From positions 32,971-96,970 of IMG/VR virus record IMGVR_UViG_3300048777_000091: a stretch of DNA of 64,000 nt. One strand, written 5' to 3'. The first letter of the stretch is position 1, and every line of letters starts with the position of its first letter. A program made the translations under genes and the position numbers. The stretch comes from a virus. The notes under the pieces are model-generated. The model ran no database searches. It had not been told where the DNA came from and saw only the letters and a program-made list of their open reading frames with translations. Positions 50,925 to 58,607 of the stretch are shown piece by piece.

Positions 50925-51142
50925 TACAGTCCCCCGAGGATGTGTTCCAGGTTAACTACTCGTTTAGCGACCGGGGGCGGGGCGGAAGACAAGTTTCCTG
51001 GTCTTCCTGTCTTGACTTGGTGGGCCGCGTTGATGAGTCGCTGCAAATCGGCTTCCGACATGTTATCGAATTCGGTGCCCAGAATTCTGGCATCGGTGCT
51101 AGTATTTACTTGAAAATTGGGTTGGTACGTTGTACTAGACAT
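50924..51142 (-). CDS. Hypothetical protein, 72 aa
   Basis: ATG 51142 (MSSTTYQPNFQV) overlaps the end of the upstream gene by 8 bases. I prefer it to a longer frame that would overlap more. The central helix LQRLINAAHQVK and a basic end are seen. Unknown function. Confidence 0.5.
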   Translation of the reverse strand: MSSTTYQPNFQVNTSTDARILGTEFDNMSEADLQRLINAAHQVKTGRPGNLSSAPPPVAKRVVNLEHILGGL

Positions 51143-51500
51143 TCTCGGCCCCCCGTTTCCAGGGCTTATAGGCGTCCTGACCGGAGCATCCATCCCAACT
51201 AAACCCGCAAGGCGCTCCGCTGCCGTCTCTGTCGGAGACCACTAGATCATACAGCCAGCTATCTTTTGACTTGCTTGGTCGTATCTTAGCCGCGAAGTAT
51301 TTATCCACGAAAGCCGCTGGGTTCTTCTTGGCTTCCCCGTAGGCTGTTCCCGCAAGCAGCAAGGCTGTGATCTGAGAGTCCGAGTATTCTTCTAAAGAAC
51401 TCGGCCTAATCTTTACACCCCGAAATTCAAGCCAGCGGTATTTGAGGCGTAACTTGGCAAGTCTAAGGCGCTTCCAAAGGTCTTCAAACCAATTCTTCAT
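51135..51500 (-). CDS. Hypothetical basic protein, 121 aa
   Basis: Basic amphipathic N-terminal helix (WFEDLWKRLRLAKLRLKYRW), then an alpha/beta part with two cysteines near the C-terminus. It lies directly after the portal gene, separated by a 15-bp repeat variant (51542-51556). Confidence 0.55.
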   Translation of the reverse strand: MKNWFEDLWKRLRLAKLRLKYRWLEFRGVKIRPSSLEEYSDSQITALLLAGTAYGEAKKNPAAFVDKYFAAKIRPSKSKDSWLYDLVVSDRDGSGAPCGFSWDGCSGQDAYKPWKRGAENV

Positions 51501-51559
51501 TCAATTTCCTCTCGGCAATCCGCCGAAACGGGTAGGTTGTTGTCCGGGAAATGGACGGC

Positions 51560-53644
51560 TTACGCCTGACTCCCAAACCCGGTCGTCTGAGTGTCCGGAG
51601 AGCCGGAAAGTTCTTCCGGTTCCACTGCTTTCTTGAAGGTCTCGCGGAGTACGTCACGCGCGGCGCGAGCCGTGTTGTCGGCATCCGCTTGCTGTTGCTG
51701 AGCCGCTGATTTCTGAGCGAGCAGAGCTTGCTGCGCCTGGAACTTTTGTTGCAGAACCCCGCCCTGGCTTTGCTGTTGCTGTCTCTGCAAGTCCTTGGGC
51801 GTCATCGGAACAACAACATCGTTCTGATTTTTCCAGTCGCTGGCTTCAAACCACATGCGAACTATCTCGTTTACGTCAATCTTCTTGCCTTCGACCGCAA
51901 GCTGTTCTACGATGGCGGGGTTGGACAGGAACTGTGATAGCATGGGCAAGCCCTGGGCCATGTTTCGGCGGGTCTGCATTTTGCTTCCAGCCAGTATCGC
52001 AAACTTGACTTTGGCATTCAGGATGTCGATCAAGTCGCCGCCCTGCGTCACATAGTCGTGCTTCAACTCCTCGCTCATAATCCAATCAAGCTGAGAAAGC
52101 GGAAGCATCATCTGGTTCATTTCCTGCATATCATATAGAAACGGAACGATAACCTGGTTGGCAATTTTGTCCACGAATTCGGAGACGGGGGTGCTTGCGC
52201 CTTGCAGCAAGCCTTGGGCTCCGGCAGAGGATCGAGCGAGATTTGAGTGTCCGCTTGCTCCCGATACCCCTTGCCCGCTCATTGAGCTATTTCCCGATAC
52301 CGAGTCTACTCGGCTTTGGGACATGCCCAAGATTTGTCCAGCCTCGGGGACTGGGTCTCCAAATTTGAGGACCTCTAAATCTCCCTTGGTATCCACTTCT
52401 ATCATCTTGGCGGGTCCGATGCGCACGCTCTGCGTCGGGATGCTCTTGCCTCGCACGCGGACAAACGGGGCTTGCAACTTCAAACTTACTGTATCAAGCA
52501 GCAGGTTTGTGGTTCCGGTTTGCAGGCGTTGTTCCGTGCCCACGGTCCGGCCCAAACCCATGCCCCAGAAACTTCCGGGGCTGTCCCACCAGCCAATGCT
52601 GAGGAACGGAATCTTGCCGTAGACGTTCTTGTCGTTGTAGATGACAAGTTTCTTTTGCAGGACGATGATGTAGGTTTTATTGTCCCACCGCTCCAAAACC
52701 TCTAGGGGTTTTTGGAAAGGATCGGCAGTCGTCTCTTCCCACCGGGATTCAGCCCTTGCGTCATACAAGGGATTTCTTCCTTCTTCCTCTTGGATGTTGG
52801 ACTCAACAGGCTCCTGTGGGGGGAAGAACAATTCGAGGAGTTTTTCCCTTGAAGGAATATCATAGCCTTCCCGGTCGCGCAGCTTGTCCAGGTCATCCCA
52901 CGTCATGTAGCGGCGGCGGATAACATACTTCGCTTTGCGAATGTCCGGCACGTTTAGTCCGGGGTCCACCAAGACTTCTTTCAGGTTGACGATGTGCTCG
53001 AAGGTGGGTCGGTCTATGACCTCTTCTATGATGTCTTCTTCTAACTCATCGTCCCCAATCGTAGTATCGGGGGCTCCGGGGATCGCGCTCTTGATTGTTA
53101 CCGAAGGTGTTTTGCGCTTGACTATTTTGCGCTCACGTGTGAACTTTTCCCATCCTTCCTGGAATATGGCCGTGCCAAACAACAGGCAGTTTGCCATTCC
53201 CAAGCGCAGTTCTTCCCTGAAGTTGATGTCTTCCAGTTGGAAACCGAGCAACGCTTTTACTGCTCGGGCACATTGCGAACTTGTTCCCGGTCTTTCCTGA
53301 GCGAGGAATGGTGGGTTCTCGTAGAACAACCCGGCCAGGGCTTGGGGATTTATGCCGTTGACAGCGAGCGCGACCGTGAAGAAATTGACGGAGGCGGCTT
53401 CGAGTTGAGTGCCAGGCCAGTATCGAGCAACGAACTGCGAGTTATACAGATCGCGGGCCGTCGCAAATTGAAGAATCCATTGGCGACGATTTTCTTCCTG
53501 CTCCGCTCTTTCAGTATCCTGAATAACCAGTTTCAAACTGGCATTCTCTTCGGAGGCCCAGGACCCGACAGAAAGGAAGGACTTCGCTTCTTTGAGCGTT
53601 ATGTCTTGGTGCGGATTAGGTACGGGCTCTGGAAGAATGCTCAT
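51560..53644 (-). CDS. Portal protein, podovirus type, 694 aa
   Basis: Size, location between terminase and capsid, and sequence features (N-terminal RDLYNSQFVARYWPG; ELRLGMANCLLFGTAIFQEGW; RWDNKTYIIVLQKKLVIYND; a long helical region; a Gln-rich C-terminal coiled coil) fit portal proteins of short-tailed phages. It would form the dodecameric DNA channel at one capsid vertex. Assigned by context and pattern, as portals have no catalytic motif. Confidence 0.72.
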   Translation of the reverse strand: MSILPEPVPNPHQDITLKEAKSFLSVGSWASEENASLKLVIQDTERAEQEENRRQWILQFATARDLYNSQFVARYWPGTQLEAASVNFFTVALAVNGINPQALAGLFYENPPFLAQERPGTSSQCARAVKALLGFQLEDINFREELRLGMANCLLFGTAIFQEGWEKFTRERKIVKRKTPSVTIKSAIPGAPDTTIGDDELEEDIIEEVIDRPTFEHIVNLKEVLVDPGLNVPDIRKAKYVIRRRYMTWDDLDKLRDREGYDIPSREKLLELFFPPQEPVESNIQEEEGRNPLYDARAESRWEETTADPFQKPLEVLERWDNKTYIIVLQKKLVIYNDKNVYGKIPFLSIGWWDSPGSFWGMGLGRTVGTEQRLQTGTTNLLLDTVSLKLQAPFVRVRGKSIPTQSVRIGPAKMIEVDTKGDLEVLKFGDPVPEAGQILGMSQSRVDSVSGNSSMSGQGVSGASGHSNLARSSAGAQGLLQGASTPVSEFVDKIANQVIVPFLYDMQEMNQMMLPLSQLDWIMSEELKHDYVTQGGDLIDILNAKVKFAILAGSKMQTRRNMAQGLPMLSQFLSNPAIVEQLAVEGKKIDVNEIVRMWFEASDWKNQNDVVVPMTPKDLQRQQQQSQGGVLQQKFQAQQALLAQKSAAQQQQADADNTARAARDVLRETFKKAVEPEELSGSPDTQTTGFGSQA

Positions 53645-53696
53645 CTTTCCCCTTGTCGTTCAATATTCAAGAATATAGAATAGTCCATTAACCGGA

Positions 53697-53966
53697 CTAC
53701 TCGCAGTCGTGGCTTCCGGAAGTTAGGTTCACGGAACAAGCGACTTTCACCGCTGTTCCGGCATCCGCCGAACTTGAGCCAACCTTGAAGTCGGAAGCGG
53801 TCACGTCGTTATTGACGTTCTGTGTCGGGGATTGTTTGACCAACTGGCCTTCGCCAGATGAAGAACCTTCGGCTCCGGTAGGGCCTACGGCAGGATAGTC
53901 AGACGGCTTGGAATCACGAGGATTTTCGAGATTGCCGCCACTTTTTACTAGAGTTCCAACAGCCAT
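53697..53966 (-). CDS. Hypothetical Ser/Gly-rich protein, 89 aa
   Basis: ATG 53966 (MAVGTLVKSGGN) follows AGAGG-like sequence. Low-complexity, probably disordered, with two cysteines near the end. Its stop is next to an exact 15-bp repeat (53683-53697). Possibly a small virion protein. Confidence 0.5.
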   Translation of the reverse strand: MAVGTLVKSGGNLENPRDSKPSDYPAVGPTGAEGSSSGEGQLVKQSPTQNVNNDVTASDFKVGSSSADAGTAVKVACSVNLTSGSHDCE

Positions 53967-53968
53967 TT

Positions 53969-54361
53969 TTAACCTCTTGATGTAGGCGCGAAGCCCAGGG
54001 TTGAGTTGTTCGTTAATTGTGGTGTCGGGGCAGACGCGCCCCACATGCTTATGGGCTTAGCCCCTTGTTGTTTAGGGAGAAGCCCGGGAGGAAAGTTCGG
54101 AGGAAGCGCCGGTCCATTATTCGGACCAGGGGGCGGGGTCGTCCACCCGTTGGGGCGGTCTACTTTGAGATGCGGCTGAAACGTAATTCCGAAGATTTCA
54201 TACGTTCCGTTGTTTTCCACGTCCGAGGCGTTGCGCGGCATTTTGCTTATGAGCCGCTGTCCGATAGGTATGTTCCACCGGCTAGGAGTAGACAGGTGGT
54301 CCGCGTCGTGTGTGTAGAGGACCGTTCCGTCATCATCTTGGATTTCTACGTGGAGTTTCAT
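53969..54361 (-). CDS. Hypothetical Pro-rich protein, 130 aa
   Basis: ATG overlaps the terminase stop (TAATG). The N-terminal half is beta-like (MKLHVEIQDDDGTVLYTHDA), the second half Pro/Gly/Asn-rich. A 15-bp repeat variant (54112-54126) is read as GPNNGP inside the Pro-rich tail. Function unknown. Confidence 0.5.
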   Translation of the reverse strand: MKLHVEIQDDDGTVLYTHDADHLSTPSRWNIPIGQRLISKMPRNASDVENNGTYEIFGITFQPHLKVDRPNGWTTPPPGPNNGPALPPNFPPGLLPKQQGAKPISMWGASAPTPQLTNNSTLGFAPTSRG

Positions 54362-56397
54362 TAACCAAATATACCAGCGCCCAAAATGTTAGGCATTCCG
54401 TGGGGGGTTCCCGACCAAACTTCTGGTTCGGGGGAGAACATATCAGAAACAACAGGTTCCGGCTGAGCACTCACGATGTTCCCGTTTTCGTCCAGGTACG
54501 AGCCTTTCCTTGCCATGTACTCTTCGTCAAACAATTGACCCCAGCCCTGTCGGTCGATATTGAAGAACATCTCCGTGCTGTTTTCGACTATGGCTTGAGT
54601 CGCCCTCGGCGCGTAGCGAGGTTGGTATCCGAGGTTGTCTGGAATATCATCGTGGTGGTGACTGGACATGCAGGCTTGGAATTCTTTGTAAAGAGCGTCC
54701 AGGGTTGGATACTTCGGCTGCATCGCAAAATTAGCGAACTTCAGTCTGCCTTCTTGAATCCAGGGGAGCAAACTGCCCATGCGAATTTTCTTGGCGTCCT
54801 TCTCGTTGCTGGGGGTTACCCAATCTATGTGCGTGCAAACCGCAATAACATAAGGATCGCCTGTCTTTTGCGCCTCGGCGTGGATGGCGGGCTCTAAGTT
54901 CTTGGAGCCGCCCGCGTCTTCTATCCCAAGGATGAAAGGTCGTTCTTCCACGACAAGTTGGACAATGGCTTGGGCCGCCGAGAAAGGGTTGAATCGGTCC
55001 CGAATGACTTTTCGAACATAGCCTACGGTTTTGCGTGCTCCGGTTCTCTTCTCAACAGAGTCAAGTACGTCTTCTTCCCCCCACATTACAGAGCTTCCAA
55101 CGCAGTAGTCGGTGCCTTTCTTTTCGCTGAAGGACAAGTCCCAAAACTGGGATACTGGGCCCTGGCGCGGCAGCATGTGATAAGGAACCGTAGCGCGTAG
55201 AAGGGAAGGCAGGTCGAAGACCACCGAGCTTGCGGTCCTGGGGTTCTGATTTAGCTGCCCCTCGAAGACCCTCTCGTTGTTCGCGTACTCGCCCATCAAC
55301 CAGGGATAGGGTTGCTTTTTGGGAAGCAGGAGTATGCAGCCGTCTTCTCCGGCCTCGATGTAATTTACCGGCTTACCTTCGCGTCGGAGCCGTTCTTCAA
55401 CTTCTGGATTGATCTGACAGGCTTTGCCAATCAGTATTTTAATGGCGTAGGTTTTGTTGTAAGTGAGCGTCCAACCAACTCCGGTCGTGGTTTCGATCTC
55501 GCCGTTGGTTAGGTACTTGTCGAGCAAAATCCCATAATGATCTTCTTCCGCATAGCGGGTTCCCACGTAGTCTTTGTAAAAACCGCCAGGCATCAGCAGC
55601 TTTTCGGAAAGAAACAGCTTCTCCGACACGGTGGAACACTGTTCCGAGGTTTCAGTATTCTTGTCCGAAACGGCGTCGTCTGACTTGATGACTTCGTAGT
55701 GCCACCCGGATTTAGTCTTTCCCACAGAGGAAGCAACAACCGTCGGCTCTTTGCGGCCCGTCTTTTTGGCCTTGTATACCGGGGTTGTAAAAAGGGTTCC
55801 AGCCCCCATATCTTTGGGCAAGCAGCAATGTTCGGGAAAGAATAGATTGAAGAGAGTCGGAGCGTCTTCTCTCAGAGTAAAATACCCTTTCAATTCTCCG
55901 GTAAAGCCCTTGGACAGCGTGGCTTCGGCAGTTTGGTACAGGATTCTAAGTACGGGAAAAGCTATAATCCATTGAAGGGCGTCGATATGGTCATACGACG
56001 ATTTTGCGCCGCCACGCGGCCAGAGCAAAACTCGGGTCTTAACCGGGTCCTGATCCTGAATGGATTTGGTTGGGTCCTTCTTAACGAACAACTCAGCGAA
56101 AATGTCGTACTGCGGGTCGAGGAAGATGTTCTCTGAAATCGGGACTTCGCCCCCGTTGCTCACGGACATGGAGTCCCACAAGAAATACTTTGCCAGCCAC
56201 TTCAGGTCTGCGATGCTGCGCCTGCGAACTTCCTTGCCCAGGTTGGAATTGGGGATGTGGTCCGAGCCCAGCTTGGACATGTTGACCAGGTCCTGCTTGC
56301 CGCCCTGAAGGAGGTCATAGAGCGCGTCATCGGGGATTAGCTCGTACCCACCGTATTGGTCATAGAGCGCGTCTATTTGGTCAGAGAAACTAAGCAT
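54361..56397 (-). CDS. terL-like: Terminase large subunit, 678 aa
   Basis: The packaging ATPase has a Walker A-like LLWPRGGAKSS (about residue 125), a KSDDAVSDKN block for Walker B/coupling (about 240), and the RNase H-like nuclease acids in FWDLSFSEKKGTDY (about 415), LGIEDAGGS (about 485) and HHHDDIPD (about 590). It pumps DNA through the portal and cuts it. The long N-terminus and spacing resemble terminases of podoviruses. A 15-bp repeat (56402-56416) lies in its leader. Confidence 0.85.
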   Translation of the reverse strand: MLSFSDQIDALYDQYGGYELIPDDALYDLLQGGKQDLVNMSKLGSDHIPNSNLGKEVRRRSIADLKWLAKYFLWDSMSVSNGGEVPISENIFLDPQYDIFAELFVKKDPTKSIQDQDPVKTRVLLWPRGGAKSSYDHIDALQWIIAFPVLRILYQTAEATLSKGFTGELKGYFTLREDAPTLFNLFFPEHCCLPKDMGAGTLFTTPVYKAKKTGRKEPTVVASSVGKTKSGWHYEVIKSDDAVSDKNTETSEQCSTVSEKLFLSEKLLMPGGFYKDYVGTRYAEEDHYGILLDKYLTNGEIETTTGVGWTLTYNKTYAIKILIGKACQINPEVEERLRREGKPVNYIEAGEDGCILLLPKKQPYPWLMGEYANNERVFEGQLNQNPRTASSVVFDLPSLLRATVPYHMLPRQGPVSQFWDLSFSEKKGTDYCVGSSVMWGEEDVLDSVEKRTGARKTVGYVRKVIRDRFNPFSAAQAIVQLVVEERPFILGIEDAGGSKNLEPAIHAEAQKTGDPYVIAVCTHIDWVTPSNEKDAKKIRMGSLLPWIQEGRLKFANFAMQPKYPTLDALYKEFQACMSSHHHDDIPDNLGYQPRYAPRATQAIVENSTEMFFNIDRQGWGQLFDEEYMARKGSYLDENGNIVSAQPEPVVSDMFSPEPEVWSGTPHGMPNILGAGIFG

Positions 56398-56415
56398 AGT
56401 TGTCCGGGTAATGGA

Positions 56416-56562
56416 CTATTTCTTCTTGGCTTTCTTGGGGAGCGGGATTTTAGCCCCCTCTTTCCGGGCGTATGAAATTTCAATTGCCCGGGCTTGGGCC
56501 GCGTTTTTGACGATGGGGCCGCCTTTTCCCGAGTGCAGTTTTCCGGCTCTAAAATCCGTCAT
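56416..56562 (-). CDS. Small basic protein, 48 aa (DUF6496-like)
   Basis: ATG 56562 (TAATG overlap) to TAG 56416-56418. The sequence GKLHSGKGGPIVKNAAQARAI with YARKEG resembles the short Lys/Gly-rich proteins annotated DUF6496 in phages and bacteria. Likely nucleic-acid contacting. Just upstream of the terminase gene in the direction of transcription. Confidence 0.6.
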   Translation of the reverse strand: MTDFRAGKLHSGKGGPIVKNAAQARAIEISYARKEGAKIPLPKKAKKK

Positions 56563-56747
56563 TATTTCTTTGGCTGGCATTCGTTCTCCAAGTCTTTGAG
56601 AATAAGATCGGCAAAAGCCGCCTCGTTCTCGTGCTCCAGGGCGACAGCTTTGTATCCGTTTTCTCGGGCGTACACGGCGGCTACTAAAGATTTGTGCCGA
56701 TGTCCAAGAACAAATAGTCTGATTCTTTCCAAAGACTCAGATGTCAT
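56562..56747 (-). CDS. Hypothetical protein, 61 aa
   Basis: Coupled to the next gene by TAATG. Helical protein with an N-terminal LERIRLFVLGHRH and acidic end. A small-terminase role is conceivable from position, but the size is small and no HTH is evident. Confidence 0.5.
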   Translation of the reverse strand: MTSESLERIRLFVLGHRHKSLVAAVYARENGYKAVALEHENEAAFADLILKDLENECQPKK

Positions 56748-56767
56748 ACGCCTCTTGTTAGAGCTTG

Positions 56768-56923
56768 TTAGAGCTTCTTTGCAACCGCAGTTTCGATGCC
56801 CTTCAAGCGGGCTTCAATGGTGGTTTCCAAACTTGCGACAGCGGCGGCCAACTGCTTCGAAAAGTAGTGACCCCCGACGAATCCGACGATAGCCGACAAT
56901 ACTGCTGTGTAAACGTAGTCCAT
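56768..56923 (-). CDS. Small membrane-associated protein, 51 aa
   Basis: ATG 56923 to TAA 56768-56770, with GGAG upstream. A hydrophobic glycine-containing helix (VYTAVLSAIVGFVGGHYF) is followed by an amphipathic coiled-coil-like helix. Together with the two genes that follow (higher coordinates) it looks like part of a lysis/membrane group. Confidence 0.55.
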   Translation of the reverse strand: MDYVYTAVLSAIVGFVGGHYFSKQLAAAVASLETTIEARLKGIETAVAKKL

Positions 56924-56942
56924 TTGTTCTCCTATGGTGCTG

Positions 56943-57269
56943 TTATGGTGCTGGTGTGGTGGGTGGTTGAACTTGCTGGGTTGCGTTCGGTGCCCGGTTG
57001 TTCACGGCGTCCGCGCTGTATTTCAAACCGGCAAGCACTCCGCAAAGCATAGTGGCGAACGTTCCGACCGACCCGACAAAAGTAACGATGTCAGTGACCG
57101 AGATGGCCCCGTGGAGTTTGTAAATCAGGCAGCTAATCCAGGACAGGGCCGCTGTCACCACCATCAAGATACAAACCTTAGTGTTGCTAACCGTCCCGTC
57201 TTTGTCAGACAACTGCGACCGCAGGAACCCCGCCGCCCAGTTGCCGCCTAATGTTGAAGTTCCGTTCAT
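56943..57269 (-). CDS. Holin-like protein with two membrane segments, 108 aa
   Basis: ATG 57269 overlaps the spanin-like gene stop (TAATG). Two transmembrane segments (VCILMVVTAALSWISCLIY and IVTFVGSVGTFATMLCGVLAG) with a short loop, and a polar tail, fit a class II holin. Adjacent to a spanin-like gene. Inferred from topology and context. Confidence 0.6.
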   Translation of the reverse strand: MNGTSTLGGNWAAGFLRSQLSDKDGTVSNTKVCILMVVTAALSWISCLIYKLHGAISVTDIVTFVGSVGTFATMLCGVLAGLKYSADAVNNRAPNATQQVQPPTTPAP

Positions 57270-57901
57270 TACTTTTTCCCAAGGGCATAGGCCGTGCCAC
57301 CCGCGACAACAGCCGTAATCCCGATGATTTTTGCGTCGTGCCGGAACCTCTGCCAAAACGTACCGCCTTTAAGCGCGGTCTTATAGGCATCCCGTTGGGT
57401 AGTAGTTTCTTTCAGTTCGTCCACAGTCGTTGCTTGAGTAAGAGTACACGCTGAGAGTTTCGCGCTGTTTTCTTCGCAGTTAATGGCGTAGTCCTGAAGG
57501 GTCTTCAAATCCACGGCAGGAATCTGAACTACAGGAGCAGACGGAACTTCCGTTGGTTTTCCGTTCACGACTTGTTGCGTCGGAGGAGGAGTAACCACTT
57601 GCAAGGGCTGAGCCAGATTGGGAAACAACTTGGAGGCCGAAATGACAATCTGCTGCGGAGTCGCTGGGAGGCTTCTTGCTGATTCCAAATCGGACAGTCT
57701 TGCCGCCAAGTCTGTTTGAACTTTGGCTGCGTTAGCTTTGTCCGCCTGAATCTGCGTCTGGGCAGTAGCCACCGTTGCCTCGGCCTTGATGCGGGCGTCG
57801 TGCTCTTGTAACCATTCGTAGGCACCAAAGATCAGAACCGCAGCGACGACAGCGGTAACGATCCAGCCCAGCTTCGAACTTGGAACGACGGTGGTTGTCA
57901 T
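57269..57901 (-). CDS. Spanin-like membrane coiled-coil protein, 210 aa
   Basis: N-terminal membrane segment (LGWIVTAVVAAVLIFGAYEWL), then a periplasmic-type coiled coil with Ala/Gln/Lys repeats (about 35-75), a Pro-rich part, a second helix and a C-terminal Gly/Ala hydrophobic segment (IIGITAVVAGGTAYALGKK). Layout resembles an i-spanin or a unimolecular envelope-disrupting protein. No separate lipoprotein partner is visible. Confidence 0.5.
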   Translation of the reverse strand: MTTTVVPSSKLGWIVTAVVAAVLIFGAYEWLQEHDARIKAEATVATAQTQIQADKANAAKVQTDLAARLSDLESARSLPATPQQIVISASKLFPNLAQPLQVVTPPPTQQVVNGKPTEVPSAPVVQIPAVDLKTLQDYAINCEENSAKLSACTLTQATTVDELKETTTQRDAYKTALKGGTFWQRFRHDAKIIGITAVVAGGTAYALGKK

Positions 57902-58276
57902 TTACATTCCTTGCTGCGGCGCGGGAGCCGGGGGTCCGCCCGGTCCGGGGGCTGCCGCTCCTGCGGCTGCGGGTCCTGCTTGAGACATATCCGGAGAAGG
58001 AGCGGCCTGCGGAACGGGGGCCTGATCTCCCATGTTGGCATCCATGTGCGAATGCAAGGCTTCGAGGTCTGGGAGGACATGCTCTTCATCCGGCTCGGGA
58101 GCCGTGTCGGGAGAGTTGGGGTCTGCGTCGTGAATATGCTTGGCGATAAAGCCGCCAGACTTACCGCGCCGGATATGAATTTCCTTTGGGTGCTTCTTGG
58201 TCTTCGACTTCTTGGAGGACTTCTTGCTGCCCCCGCTCATTGCGGAATGAGCCCGGGATGTTTTTTCTTCTGCCAT
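57902..58276 (-). CDS. Virion-associated basic/Pro-rich protein, 124 aa
   Basis: Ser/Lys-rich basic start, then a conserved-looking core KKHPKEIHIRRGKSGGFIAKH and DEEHVLPDLEALHSHM, then a Pro/Ala/Gly tail. Short proteins with this core are frequent in phage structural blocks. Ends directly before the spanin-like gene (TAA ATG). Confidence 0.55.
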   Translation of the reverse strand: MAEEKTSRAHSAMSGGSKKSSKKSKTKKHPKEIHIRRGKSGGFIAKHIHDADPNSPDTAPEPDEEHVLPDLEALHSHMDANMGDQAPVPQAAPSPDMSQAGPAAAGAAAPGPGGPPAPAPQQGM

Positions 58277-58327
58277 ATTGGTTTCCTTTGTGCTGTCCGG
58301 GTAATGGACGGGGTTAGAAAAAGTCGG

Positions 58328-58441
58328 TTACTTTTTCTTTGCGATAGCTTTCAAACCTGTGGCTACCTGTTGGGGCGAGCCCTTCAGCTTGATTTTGATC
58401 TTGGCCTCTGGGGCCTTGACTGACGGTTTCTTCGTGGTCAT
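58328..58441 (-). CDS. Very small Lys-rich protein, 37 aa
   Basis: ATG 58441 with AGGAG upstream to TAA 58328-58330. Basic peptide (KIKIKLKGSPQQVATGLKAI). The good ribosome binding site and position support translation. Function unknown. Confidence 0.45.
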   Translation of the reverse strand: MTTKKPSVKAPEAKIKIKLKGSPQQVATGLKAIAKKK

Positions 58442-58539
58442 GTGTTTCTCCTGTTGTACCTCTGGTCTATTGTCGCGTGAAATCTCCTCGGCCAGCATCA
58501 TCTCTCCTGGCCGCTTCCCTGGCCCGTTGTTGCGCCGCC

Positions 58540-58607
58540 CCGATTACTGGATATGCAGCGCGTCCGTGTTCTGATTTCATGCCCTAGTTTCCGTCGCAGT
58601 GATAGAA
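58540..58607. repeat. 68-bp repeat A, copy 2 (pairs with 35081-35148)
   Basis: Identical to the copy at the end of tail spike 1, including downstream noncoding bases. A direct repeat 23.5 kb apart. Confidence 0.85.
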